NCBI RefSeq assembly: GCF_036320485.1
Contig: NZ_CP132911.1
Coordinates: 1,488,001-1,552,000, forward strand
Direction: 5' to 3'
Source: Dyella sp. A6
GTDB taxonomy: Bacteria > Pseudomonadota > Gammaproteobacteria > Xanthomonadales > Rhodanobacteraceae
Length of the DNA: 64,000 nucleotides
A program made the position numbers and the translations under genes. Shown here one piece after another: positions 15,184 through 28,419 of this stretch (position 1 is the first letter of the stretch; each line of letters begins with the position of its first letter). The notes beneath the pieces were generated by a model that searched no databases, was not told where the DNA came from, and was given only the letters and a program-made list of their open reading frames with translations.

Positions 15184-15830
15184 ATGTCCCGCAGCAAAAG
15201 CAGTTCCCGCTGGCTGCGGGAGCATTTCGACGATGTCTATGTGAAGAAGGCGCAGGCCGAAGGCCTGCGTTCGCGTGCGGTATTCAAGCTGGAGGAGCTG
15301 CTCGAGCGCGACCGCCTGCTGAAACCCGGCATGCGGGTGGTGGATCTTGGCGCGGCCCCCGGGGGCTGGTCGCAGCTGGTGCGGCAGCAACTCGGCGACA
15401 GCGGTACGGTCGTGGCGCTGGACATCCTGCCGATGCAGGGTATTGCCGGGGTGGACTTCCTGCAGGGCGATTTCCGCGAGGAGAGCGTGCTGCGGGAGCT
15501 GGAAGCCCGGCTGGACGGACAGAAACTGGATCTTGTGCTGTCGGACATGGCCCCCAATATGAGTGGTGTGGCGCTGGCGGACCAGATCCGGGCAATGGAT
15601 CTGGCCGAGCTGGCACTGGATTTTTCCCGGCAGTGGCTGAAGCCGGGCGGCGCTTTCCTGATCAAGTTGTTCCAGGGGGCGGGCTTCGACGATTACCTGC
15701 GCACCTTGCGCGCGGACTTCGCGCGCGTGACTATGCGTAAACCCAAGGCCTCCCGCGCGCGTTCGCGTGAGGTGTACGCGCTTGCTACGGGCCGAAAGGC
15801 TCCCGGCGGGCACAATGGCGAGAACCGCGC

Positions 15831-15834
<4 letters not shown>
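15184..15834 (+). CDS. rlmE: 23S rRNA 2'-O-methyltransferase RlmE (FtsJ/RrmJ)
   Basis: A 216-residue enzyme that methylates the ribose of U2552 in 23S rRNA. The SAM site is [12 protein letters not shown] (about residue 58); the K-D-K-E catalytic tetrad is consistent with [27 protein letters not shown] and the C-terminal SREVY. Length is normal (about 209). It overlaps ftsH by 4 bases (ATGA at 15831), the widely conserved rlmE-ftsH operon. Confidence 0.97.
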
Positions 15835-17771
<1,937 letters not shown>

Positions 17772-17798
17772 TCCGGCAGCACGGTCGATCAGCACAGA

Positions 17799-17834
17799 AA
17801 GCAAAAGGGCCACCTCGCGGTGGCCCTTTTGCTT
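17799..17834. terminator. Bidirectional terminator between ftsH and the arsC-like gene
   Basis: A perfect 16-bp stem (17799-17814 with 17819-17834) and 4-base loop. The arm AAGCAAAAGGGCC gives a T-rich 3' tail on both strands. A nearly identical arm is found at 33507. Confidence 0.9.
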
Positions 17835-17888
17835 GATACCCGATACAGATACGCGGGGCGATGGATGCCTCGCGCATTGCGCCGGCAG

Positions 17889-18233
17889 TCAGAGGATGGC
17901 GAGGATCGCCTCGGGCGGTCGTCCAATGACGGCACGTCCGTTCGCACAGACGATCGGGCGCTGGATCAGCTTCGGATGCGTCACCATGGCCGCGATCAGT
18001 GCATCGTCGTCGACAGCCGGATCACCGAGTCCCAGCGTCTTGTAGGCCTCTTCGCCGGTACGCAGCAACGATCGCGCGTCGATGTTCAGCAGATCGAGCA
18101 GTTTGCGGATCTGCCCGGCATCAAGCGGTGTGTCGAGGTAGTGGATCACCTCGAACGATGCGCCATGCTGCTCGAGCAGGGACAAGGCTGCCCGGGACTT
18201 GGAGCAGCGGTTGTTGTGGTAGATGCGGATCAT
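17889..18233 (-). CDS. ArsC-family thioredoxin-fold reductase
   Basis: A 114-residue protein of the glutaredoxin-dependent ArsC/YfgD family. The single catalytic Cys is at residue 10 in YHNNRCSKSR, and the C-terminal IQRPIVCANGRAVIGRPPE carries the conserved Arg-Pro region. Full-length arsenate reductases of this type are 115-140 residues and use glutathione; YfgD-like members have no proven arsenate activity. There is no ars regulator or efflux gene nearby, so a resistance role is unsupported. It starts 19 bases after rluB on the same strand. Confidence 0.88.
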   Translation of the reverse strand: MIRIYHNNRCSKSRAALSLLEQHGASFEVIHYLDTPLDAGQIRKLLDLLNIDARSLLRTGEEAYKTLGLGDPAVDDDALIAAMVTHPKLIQRPIVCANGRAVIGRPPEAILAIL

Positions 18234-18252
18234 CGCGTCAGGCACCGCTGTA

Positions 18253-19596
18253 TCAGCGGTTACCCGAACGGTTGCCGCCACGCCCGCCGCCGCCGCCGTG
18301 CGGCCGTCCGCTGCCCTGTTTCTGCGGGCGCTTGCCGGCGGGGCGGCCGGCCGTATTCTGGCCGGGACGCTTGTTGTTGCTGTTGGCACGGTTGCCGCCA
18401 AAGCCGCCGCCGGCGCCGGCGCCGCGCTTGCCGAACGGCTTGTCGCCGCTGCCGCCACGATTGCCCTCACGGCTGTCGCCGGCGAACCAGGTGCGCACGG
18501 AAGGCAGTTCCTGGCCCGGTGCCACGCCACGCTTGTTCTTGCGCTTGCCGTTGCCCGGCGCGCGCTCGGGGCGGGCGATGTTGCCGTTGACTTCCTTGCC
18601 CGGGCGGCGCTGCTTCTGGCGGCCGCGTGCGGGTTCTTCCCGAATCCGGTCGAATGCACGCAGTTCACGCGCTTCGTCGTGATAGGCGCCGCTCCATGCC
18701 GCTGGTGCCTGGTCGCCCGGACGGTATTCGGTGACATTGCGGTTCGCGCGGCGCTGGTGCAGCACCGGGCTCAGCGTGAGCACGGGCTGCGCCGGGCCAA
18801 GGCCGCTGACCTGGCGCAACTGCTTCACGGCATCTTCGCCCAGCGATTCGCAGTCGCCCCGGCGCAGCATGCGCGGCAGTTCGATGTTGCCGTAACGGAT
18901 GCGCTTGAGCCGGCTGACCAGATAGCCCTGCGAGTCCCACAGGCGACGGACTTCGCGGTTGCGACCTTCGCGGATCACGACACGGAACCAGCTGTGGCTG
19001 CCGCCGCGGCTGATCACGGCGATCTCGTCGAAACGGGCCGGACCATCTTCCAGCTCTACGCCGGCCTTGAGCTTCTCGATCACCTCGTCGGGCACTTCGC
19101 CGTGCACACGGCACAGGTATTCGCGCTCCAGACCGCTCTTGGGATGCATCAGGGCGTTGGCCAGTTCACCGTCGGTGGTCAGCAGAAGCAGGCCGGTCGT
19201 GTTGATGTCCAGTCGGCCCACGGCGACCCAGCGCGCGCCCTTGAGGCGCGGCAGCTGTTCGAACACGGTGGGACGGCCTTCCGGATCGTCACGGGTGGTC
19301 ATCACGCCTTCGGGCTTATGGTAGATCAGCACCTCGGCGCTGTCCCGGCTGTCGGTGGCGACCACGAACTGCTTGCCGTCCACGACCACGCGGTCGCCGG
19401 CATGGACGCTTGCGCCGATGCCGGCGGGCGTACCGTTGAGTTCGACCTCGCCAGCCTGGATACGCTGTTCGAGCATACGGCGGGAGCCCAGTCCGGCATT
19501 GGCCAGCACCTTGTGCAGACGTTCTTCCAGGGGGGCGGTTTCTTCGTTGCGCACGGAGCGCTTGAGTGTCAGGACGGATTTCTGCGGCGCAGTCAT
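18253..19596 (-). CDS. rluB: 23S rRNA pseudouridine synthase RluB with long basic tail
   Basis: A 447-residue enzyme modifying U2605 of 23S rRNA in E. coli. There is an N-terminal S4 RNA-binding domain (about residues 22-80) and an RsuA/RluB catalytic domain with the nucleophile Asp at about 130 in GRLDINTTG, plus RNREVRRLW later. From about residue 275 a 170-residue tail of Gly, Arg, Lys and Asn is low in complexity and strongly basic, a common but variable RluB feature. Its ATG overlaps the scpB stop by 4 bases. Confidence 0.94.
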   Translation of the reverse strand: MTAPQKSVLTLKRSVRNEETAPLEERLHKVLANAGLGSRRMLEQRIQAGEVELNGTPAGIGASVHAGDRVVVDGKQFVVATDSRDSAEVLIYHKPEGVMTTRDDPEGRPTVFEQLPRLKGARWVAVGRLDINTTGLLLLTTDGELANALMHPKSGLEREYLCRVHGEVPDEVIEKLKAGVELEDGPARFDEIAVISRGGSHSWFRVVIREGRNREVRRLWDSQGYLVSRLKRIRYGNIELPRMLRRGDCESLGEDAVKQLRQVSGLGPAQPVLTLSPVLHQRRANRNVTEYRPGDQAPAAWSGAYHDEARELRAFDRIREEPARGRQKQRRPGKEVNGNIARPERAPGNGKRKNKRGVAPGQELPSVRTWFAGDSREGNRGGSGDKPFGKRGAGAGGGFGGNRANSNNKRPGQNTAGRPAGKRPQKQGSGRPHGGGGGRGGNRSGNR

Positions 19597-20522
19597 GCGC
19601 GTTGCTCCTCGGTATCTTGCTCGGCGGTGCCGTTTCCGGCTTCCGCGCGATCCGCTGCCTCGGCGGCAGTGGGGGGGACGGATGGATGGACGTCGGCTGG
19701 GGCCAGTTCGCTGGCGGCTTCGGCGTCGTTGCTTGTTTCAATCGGCCCGGTGTCGACCTGGCTGGCGGTGACGGGGGCGTTGGTCGGTTGGTTATCGGTG
19801 TCGGCTTGCAGCAGAGCCTGCAGGTCGTCTGCACTGGCCTGGTCAGCATGGGGGGCCGATGGGCTGGTCGCGTCCGGTGCCGTTTCGCTATCGGCAGTAT
19901 CGGTGGTGTCTGATTCGTCCGCATCGGGATCGATGGGCAGGTCCTTGATGACACGCGCAGGCAGGGGCGGCTGTTCCAGGCTGAGCTGGGGGTCTTCCAT
20001 GTCGCGGATTTCCGACAGGGGCGGCAGCTCGTCCAGCGATTTCAAATTGAAGTAGTCCAGGAAAATGCGCGTAGTGCCGAACAGTGCCGGTCTGCCGGGT
20101 ACGTCGCGGTGGCCGACCACGCGTATCCATTCGCGCTCTTCCAGCGTCTTGATGATGTTGGACGACACGACCACGCCGCGGATCTGCTCGATTTCCGGGC
20201 GGGTGATCGGCTGGCGGTAGGCGATCAGCGCCAGGGTTTCCAGCAGGGCACGCGAGTAGCGACTCGGGCGCTCGGTCCACATGCGCGATATCCACGGCTG
20301 CAGGTCTTGCCTGACCTGGTAGCGGAAACCGGAAGCGACCTCCCTGAGTTCGACGCCGCGGCCTTCGCATGCCTGGGCCAACTGCTCGAGCGCTCGTGCG
20401 ATGTCATCGCGCGCCACGGCGTCCTCTTCGTTGAAAAGGTCGCCGAGCTGGGCCAGCGTCAGCGGCTGGCTGGCCGCCAGCAACGCCGCTTCGATAATCG
20501 GTTTGAGTTGCTCGATCTGCAT
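19593..20522 (-). CDS. scpB: Segregation and condensation protein B with acidic tail
   Basis: A 309-residue kleisin-interacting subunit of the SMC-ScpAB condensin complex. Residues 1-185 hold the two winged-helix domains (ALLETLALIAYRQPITRPEIEQIRGV is diagnostic). From about residue 195 to the end lies a disordered Asp/Glu/Ala/Thr-rich tail of about 110 residues that typical ScpB (180-220 residues) lacks. It lies 36 bases after scpA and overlaps rluB, the usual scpA-scpB-rluB order. Confidence 0.94.
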   Translation of the reverse strand: MQIEQLKPIIEAALLAASQPLTLAQLGDLFNEEDAVARDDIARALEQLAQACEGRGVELREVASGFRYQVRQDLQPWISRMWTERPSRYSRALLETLALIAYRQPITRPEIEQIRGVVVSSNIIKTLEEREWIRVVGHRDVPGRPALFGTTRIFLDYFNLKSLDELPPLSEIRDMEDPQLSLEQPPLPARVIKDLPIDPDADESDTTDTADSETAPDATSPSAPHADQASADDLQALLQADTDNQPTNAPVTASQVDTGPIETSNDAEAASELAPADVHPSVPPTAAEAADRAEAGNGTAEQDTEEQRA

Positions 20523-20558
20523 GGCCTGTCGTGGATGCGGATACTCGGTGTGAATGGG

Positions 20559-21461
20559 CTATTCGCCGGCCGCTGCCGGCATGTCGTCTGCGCCTTCAAG
20601 CGCGTCTTCGCGGGTTTCGGCCCTTGCCCGGACGTAGATCGGTGCCAATGGCTCTTCCTGCACGATCTCCACCAGCATTTCCTTGGCCAGCTCCAGCATG
20701 GCGAGAAAGGTGACCACTACGCCGAGGCGTCCTTCGGTCACGTCGAACAATGTCTCGAAGCGACTGAAATGGCTGTTGTCCAGCCGGCTCAGCAGTTCGC
20801 CCATGCGCTGGCGCACGCTGAGTGCTTCGCGCTTGATCGCATGGTGGCCGAACAGTTCCGCGCGGCGCATCACGTCCTTCAGCGCCAGCAGCATTTCTTT
20901 CAGGTCCAGTGGTGGCGGCAGCTTGACCACGTTGCGCTCGCCGGTGTCCGCCTGCACGGCGACCGTGTCGCGTTCCAGCCGGGGCAGGGCATCGATGTCC
21001 TCGGCGGCCTTCTTGAAACGCTCATATTCCTGCAGCCGTCGTACCAGTTCGGCGCGGGGGTCATCCTCTTGGCCATCTTCCACCGGCGGCCTGGGCAGGA
21101 GCAGGCGCGACTTGATCTCGCCCAGAATCGCGGCCATCAGCAGGTATTCCGCCGCAAGCTCCAGCCGCATCACGTCCCGCATCATGTCGATATATTCCAT
21201 GTATTGCCGGGTTATTTCGGCAATCGGAATATCCAGAATGTCCAGATTCTGTCGGCGGATCAGATAAAGCAGCAGATCCAGCGGTCCCTCGAATGCCTCC
21301 AGGATGACTTCCAGCGCATCCGGCGGAATGTACAGATCCTGCGGCATCTGCAAGACGGGTTCGCCACGCACGACCGCCAGCGGCATTTCCTGCTGCTGAG
21401 GGACAGGTGCGAAAACACCTTGCGGTTTTTCTACCAGCTGAGACTCTGGCTCAGTGCTCAT
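20559..21461 (-). CDS. scpA: Segregation and condensation protein A
   Basis: A 300-residue kleisin subunit of the SMC complex. The N-terminal SMC-head binding region includes FEGPLDLLLYLIRRQNLDILDIPIAEIT (about residues 59-86); the C-terminal winged helix includes VTFLAMLELAKEML. An N-terminal extension of about 45 residues and a short acidic C-terminus are additions to the core. It is first gene of the leftward scpA-scpB-rluB-arsC-like operon; its promoter must lie in the long upstream gap. Confidence 0.94.
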   Translation of the reverse strand: MSTEPESQLVEKPQGVFAPVPQQQEMPLAVVRGEPVLQMPQDLYIPPDALEVILEAFEGPLDLLLYLIRRQNLDILDIPIAEITRQYMEYIDMMRDVMRLELAAEYLLMAAILGEIKSRLLLPRPPVEDGQEDDPRAELVRRLQEYERFKKAAEDIDALPRLERDTVAVQADTGERNVVKLPPPLDLKEMLLALKDVMRRAELFGHHAIKREALSVRQRMGELLSRLDNSHFSRFETLFDVTEGRLGVVVTFLAMLELAKEMLVEIVQEEPLAPIYVRARAETREDALEGADDMPAAAGE

Positions 21462-22228
21462 CGATGCATGTCGTCGGGCCGCACGGTGCGGCAGGCAGTG
21501 CGTTCAACACACCCGGAACCTTCCCCCTGGTCGGTCGGGACTTTCAAAGGTCTTCGATTCCGCCTGCAAGGCCGTGCCTGATTGCGTTCCATGCGCAAAG
21601 ACGGAGTTACGGCGGAGCAGCAGGATGAAGGCGTTGATTACGGCTTCGATCGGGCGGTCTGCCGCAATTTGCCTTTGTCCGGTCCGGGTTGGCAGTCCAC
21701 GGTACGAGCACAAGGCTTCGCCACGCCTACACGTCGCGAGCGGTTCAAGCGGTCGGTACGGAATCGGTGGGTGCGGCGACTGCCGGCGTTTGTCGGGCAG
21801 GAGCGGCTCGCAAGTCCACCTGAAAACGAAGGGTAACGGCTGTTTGTCGGCAAGTCCAGCAGGACGCATCGCAAATTGGGGTGAGCTTCAGCTGCGCCGC
21901 TATCCAAACAGGGCGGATGCACCAAGATTGGTGGATGATGCCAGGTCGATCGATCGGACTGCGGCAGCATGTGCCCAGAAAGGTCGGTTACAGGCGAATG
22001 ACGGCCGCAGGTGCCTGAAAGTCTGTCGGATACGGCTTTCTGTGACGTGGCACACCCTTTGCATATCGGTGCTTGCAAGCGCTGATATATATATACGAAG
22101 CGCTCAGGGTGTCGGTGACGCGCGTGGTCGGCCTGAGTTGCATTGACTCTTGCCAAGGCCCGCCGAGCCGGGAAAATACCAGGAGTGCCGCATCGGACTG
22201 CGGTACGGGTGGAATTGAGGGTACGAGC
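21462..22228. other. 767-bp gap between scpA and the PilZ gene, no recognised gene
   Basis: No protein family, tRNA or known structured RNA is recognisable. The longest ATG frame is 121 codons on the minus strand (21504-21869), rich in Arg, Pro and Leu, with no domain I know. A run of TA repeats occurs at about 22083-22093. Promoters for both flanking genes must be here. The composition is close to the neighbours, so a decayed gene or a conserved RNA is possible. Confidence 0.5.
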
Positions 22229-22594
22229 ATGATCGATGACGATGCCAAGGGTCGTTCCAGTACGGAGCAGCTGCGGCCTGCGCGCATGCGCATTCAGACA
22301 ACAGTTTTGATGAGTCACGGCAACGAGTCGCATCCGACCGAGCTGGTGGATATATCGGCGACGGGTGTGCTCCTGCGTCGCCCGTTGGGCTGGAACGGCA
22401 AGCCGGGGCAGAGCTGGGTGCTCGACATGATTTTCGGCAACGATCTGCATATCCATCTGGAAGCCGAGGTCGCGCGGGTTTCCACGCATCACATCGGCTT
22501 TGCCTATACACGGATTCCCGAGGACAAGCAGGTGCCGCTTTGGAATCTGCTGGGCGGCTATGCCGACATTCTGGAGATGTGGCAGGACGAGTGA
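22229..22594 (+). CDS. PilZ-domain protein (cyclic di-GMP receptor family)
   Basis: A 121-residue single-domain protein. The PilZ c-di-GMP signature is present: an Arg-containing N-terminal loop (LRPARMRIQ, about residue 16) and DISATGVLLR (about residue 42), the D/NxSxxG motif. The rest is a short beta barrel ending in an acidic tail. The start at 22229 is preceded by TTGAGG. Such proteins couple c-di-GMP to motility or exopolysaccharide; the target is not indicated. It stands alone, facing fadD across a shared terminator. Confidence 0.88.
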   Translation: MIDDDAKGRSSTEQLRPARMRIQTTVLMSHGNESHPTELVDISATGVLLRRPLGWNGKPGQSWVLDMIFGNDLHIHLEAEVARVSTHHIGFAYTRIPEDKQVPLWNLLGGYADILEMWQDE

Positions 22595-22610
22595 TTTCCC
22601 CGGGTTCGCC

Positions 22611-22648
22611 CATAAGCAAACGCCCGCATCCGCGGGCGTTTGCTTATG
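22611..22648. terminator. Bidirectional terminator between the PilZ gene and fadD
   Basis: A perfect 17-bp stem (22611-22627 with 22632-22648), 4-base loop. The arm CATAAGCAAACGCCCGC gives TTTGCTT on leaving the stem in either direction. Confidence 0.88.
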
Positions 22649-22664
22649 GGCTGTGCGGCATGGT

Positions 22665-24353
22665 TCAGGCGCTGGCCGAAACCTTCGTTTCGTCGCGCAA
22701 TTCGCGGCGGAGAATCTTGCCGACATTGCTCTTGGGCAGGGTGTCGCGGAACTCGATGATCCTGGGGCGCTTGTAGCCGGTCAGGTTGTCGTGGCAGTAC
22801 TGCTTGAGCGCCTCTGCTGTGAGGCTGGCGTCCTTGCGCACCACGAACAGTTTCACGACTTCGCCGGAATGCTCGTCAGGCGCGCCGACAGCGGCGACTT
22901 CCAGTACCCCGGGGTGCTGCATCACCACGTCTTCGACCTCATTCGGGTAGACGTTGAAGCCGGACACCAGAATCATGTCCTTCTTGCGGTCGACGATATA
23001 GAAGTAGCCGTTGGCGTCCATCCTGGCCACGTCGCCGGTATGTAGCCAGCCGCTGTCGTCGAGCACCTTGGCGGTTTCCTCGGGGCGCTGCCAGTAACCC
23101 TTCATGACCTGCGGGCCGTGGATCATCAACTCGCCGACCTCGCCCATCGGCAGCGGCTTGTTGTCCTCGGACCAGATCGCGGCATCGGTCGACGGGATGG
23201 GCAGGCCGATCGAACCGCTGTAGGCCTTGAGGTCCAGCGGGTTGATGCAGGCGGCGGGCGAGGTTTCCGTGAGGCCGTAGGCTTCCACCAGGGTGCATCC
23301 GGTGACCTGCTTCCAGCGCTCGGCCACGGCACGCTGCACGGCCATGCCGCCGCCCAGGGTCAAGTGCAGGCGCGAGAAGTCCAGTTCGGCGAATCCGGGC
23401 GTGTTCAGCAGGCCGTTGAACAGGGTATTGACACCGGTCAGCGCAGTGAAGTGGGACTTCTTCAGTTCCTCGACAAAGGCCGGCATGTCGCGGGGGTTGG
23501 TGATCAGCCAGTTCAGTCCGCCCAGGCGCATGAAGACCAGGCCGTTCGCGGTCAGCGAGAAGATGTGGTACAGCGGCAAGGCGGTGATGATGACTTCCTC
23601 GCCTTCCTTTGCGTTCGTGCCGATCCAGGAGCCGGCCTGCAGCATGTTGGCGACCATGTTGCCGTGGCTGAGCATCGCGCCCTTGGCCACGCCGGTGGTG
23701 CCGCCGGTGTACTGCAGGAAGGCCAGGTCGTCGTGGCCCAGCTCGACTTTGGGCATGGAGTGTGCGGAGCCCTGTGCCAGCGCATCGCGGAAGCGCACCG
23801 CCTGCGGGAGGTCGTAGGCGGGCACCATCTTCTTGACGTGCTTGAGCGCGAAGTTGATCAGCGCACCCTTGGCGAAGCCGAGCAGGTCGCCGATGCCGGT
23901 CGTGACCACATGGGCCACGTCTGTTTCCGCGATGACCTGCTGAAGCGTGTGCGCGAAGTTGTCCAGCACCACGATGGCCTTGGCGCCTGCATCCCGCAGT
24001 TGGTGGCGCAGCTCGCGGGCGGTGTACATCGGGTTGGTGTTGACCACGACCAGGCCCGCGCGCAGGGCGCCGAACAGGGCGATCGGGTACTGCAGGACGT
24101 TGGGCATCATGATCGCGATGCGATCGCCCTTGGTGAGCTTGAGCTCGCCAGTCAGGTAGCCGGCGAACTGGCGGCTCATCGCATCGACTTCGGCGTAGCT
24201 GAGCTCTTTGCCGAAGCTGTGGAATGCGGGCCGTTCACCGAAACGTCCGAAGGCTTCATCGAGGACCGCGACGACCGAGGCGTAGGCATTGATGTCGATC
24301 TCTGCGGGTACGCCATCCGGATAGTGATCCAGCCACGGACGTTCGTTGCTCAT
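22665..24353 (-). CDS. fadD: Long-chain-fatty-acid--CoA ligase
   Basis: A 562-residue AMP-forming acyl-CoA synthetase activating fatty acids for beta-oxidation. The ATP/AMP motif is YTGGTTGVAKGAMLSHGN (about residue 212), the second motif VEAYGLTETSP, and the linker/A8 region GYFYIVDRKKDMILVSGFNVYPNEVEDV, the FadD signature. The start at 24353 (MSNERPW) is chosen because AGGGAA precedes it and because E. coli FadD (561 residues) has the same length; the frame is open 17 codons further. A perfect palindrome lies upstream at 24411. Confidence 0.95.
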   Translation of the reverse strand: MSNERPWLDHYPDGVPAEIDINAYASVVAVLDEAFGRFGERPAFHSFGKELSYAEVDAMSRQFAGYLTGELKLTKGDRIAIMMPNVLQYPIALFGALRAGLVVVNTNPMYTARELRHQLRDAGAKAIVVLDNFAHTLQQVIAETDVAHVVTTGIGDLLGFAKGALINFALKHVKKMVPAYDLPQAVRFRDALAQGSAHSMPKVELGHDDLAFLQYTGGTTGVAKGAMLSHGNMVANMLQAGSWIGTNAKEGEEVIITALPLYHIFSLTANGLVFMRLGGLNWLITNPRDMPAFVEELKKSHFTALTGVNTLFNGLLNTPGFAELDFSRLHLTLGGGMAVQRAVAERWKQVTGCTLVEAYGLTETSPAACINPLDLKAYSGSIGLPIPSTDAAIWSEDNKPLPMGEVGELMIHGPQVMKGYWQRPEETAKVLDDSGWLHTGDVARMDANGYFYIVDRKKDMILVSGFNVYPNEVEDVVMQHPGVLEVAAVGAPDEHSGEVVKLFVVRKDASLTAEALKQYCHDNLTGYKRPRIIEFRDTLPKSNVGKILRRELRDETKVSASA

Positions 24354-24410
24354 TGTGTTCCCTGTGTGCGAAGAATGAAGCGTCTTGTCGATGCATCGCC
24401 GCATTGGAGC

Positions 24411-24424
24411 ATACGCCGGCGTAT
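24411..24424. promoter_or_regulatory. Palindromic candidate operator upstream of fadD
   Basis: ATACGCCGGCGTAT is a perfect 14-bp palindrome centred about 64 bases before the fadD start. A weak -10-like TATGCT overlaps its promoter-proximal edge on the minus strand. This resembles a repressor site, such as a TetR-type fatty-acid regulator would use, but the regulator is not identified. Confidence 0.4.
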
Positions 24425-24481
24425 AGCGGCAAGCCGCAGTGCGGCGTACGAATGGCGGGATATGGGGCTGACGAAAGGCAC

Positions 24482-24512
24482 AAAAAAAGCCGCCCCGGCA
24501 TGCGGGGCGGCT
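24482..24512 (-). terminator. Rho-independent terminator after acnA
   Basis: On the minus strand a 9-bp GC-rich stem (24504-24512 with 24488-24496) with a 7-base loop is followed by a run of seven T. It lies 32 bases after the acnA stop and isolates fadD from acnA. Confidence 0.88.
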
Positions 24513-24543
24513 TGGTTGCGAGCTAGGCTCGCCGTCGCTCCGG

Positions 24544-27225
<2,682 letters not shown>

Positions 27226-27480
27226 GGAAAACTCCTGGCTGGATCCTGCGGCTGGGAATGGGGGGCGGTGGCGACACGTTGCCGCCGTGTCGGACCTGAA
27301 AAGACCGCAATTATCGCGCAAACGCAGCGCCGCCGTTAAGTATCGGGCCACGATCCGGCCCGGCCATGCTTCGGCGACGTGGACGTCCGGGGCAGCTAGA
27401 CTGCGTCATCGCGGTGACGTGCGGTGGGTCGCCGCCTAGGATGAAACCCCTGGCCCTCGCGCACAAACGCTTTTGATGAC

Positions 27481-28410
27481 ATGCAGCATTCGATGATTTC
27501 GTTGAACCTGGCGGCCGTCTCGCTGCGCGACCTCGCGTTGGTGCAGGCGGTGCACCGTCACGGCAGCTTCAACAGTGCGGCGCGGGCCATGCATATCAGT
27601 CCGTCGGGGCTGTCGCACCAGGTGCAGAAAGTGGAGCAGGCGCTGGGTGCGCCGCTGTTCGAACGAGGCGGCCGCAGGGTCGTGCCCACGGCTGGCGGCC
27701 GGCATCTGCTGCAGCGGATCGACGCGGTGCTGGAGGCGGCCGAGCACCTGCAGCAGGCCGCACGCGCAGGTGCCGTGGCGTTCGGTGGCGAGCTGCGGCT
27801 GGGCGTGCCGGCTTCGCTGGGGCCTTACCTGCTGCCGCACCTGATCGCCCCGTTCCCACAGCATTTTCCGGGGGCGCGGCTGAGCCTGTCCGAAGGCAAG
27901 CCGAAGGGTCTGTTGCGGCGGTTGCACGAAGGCGAGCTGGATGCCGTGCTGGCGCCGCCGTCGCCGACGCCCAGCGGGATCGTGGTGCGGCCGCTGTTCT
28001 TCGAGCCGTGGGAGGTCATGCTGCGCGCCGATCACCCGCTGTCCGGGCGGCGCACGGTGGCGCCGGAGCAGCTCGACAGTGGTGACGCCACCCTGATGTC
28101 CGAAAGCCATGCCGAAGGGCTGCCCGGTGAGGGTGCCGAACACGGCCACGTGCAGGACGTCAGCCTGGAAAGTCTGGCCGCGCTGGTGGTTCTGAGGGGC
28201 GGATATGCCCTGGTGCCGGCGCTTGCTCATGACCGGCTGGCTTCGATCCCGGATGTAGTCCTGTCCCGCCTGAAAGGACAGATGCAGGGGCGCGAGATCG
28301 ATCTCTACTGGCGCGAGGCGATGCCATGGCGGCGCGATCTGTCGGCCTTCGGCGACCTGCTGGTGACCCTCGCAGGGCGTCTGACCGGCTTGCGCAAGCT
28401 GCCTGGCTGA
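27481..28410 (+). CDS. LysR-family transcriptional regulator, OxyR-like without redox cysteines
   Basis: A 309-residue regulator: a winged helix-turn-helix at about residues 15-75 (HGSFNSAARAMHISPSGLSHQVQKVE) and a LysR effector domain (about 100-300). The closest overall look is OxyR, but in the stretch where OxyR has its peroxide-sensing Cys pair this protein reads LMSESHAEGLPGEGAEHGH, with no Cys. So peroxide sensing by disulfide is unlikely. It is divergent from acnA with a 255-bp shared region, which may be a target. ATG at 27493 is an alternative start. Confidence 0.85.
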   Translation: MQHSMISLNLAAVSLRDLALVQAVHRHGSFNSAARAMHISPSGLSHQVQKVEQALGAPLFERGGRRVVPTAGGRHLLQRIDAVLEAAEHLQQAARAGAVAFGGELRLGVPASLGPYLLPHLIAPFPQHFPGARLSLSEGKPKGLLRRLHEGELDAVLAPPSPTPSGIVVRPLFFEPWEVMLRADHPLSGRRTVAPEQLDSGDATLMSESHAEGLPGEGAEHGHVQDVSLESLAALVVLRGGYALVPALAHDRLASIPDVVLSRLKGQMQGREIDLYWREAMPWRRDLSAFGDLLVTLAGRLTGLRKLPG

Positions 28411-28419
28411 AAGACAACG

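Noticed and set aside
17889..18233. An arsenic-resistance operon
   Set aside because: Only one ArsC-fold gene is present, in an scp/rluB operon, without arsR, arsB or acr3.
21504..21869. A 121-codon minus-strand frame in the scpA-PilZ gap
   Set aside because: Arg/Pro-rich without domain or ribosome site; kept only as part of an unexplained region.
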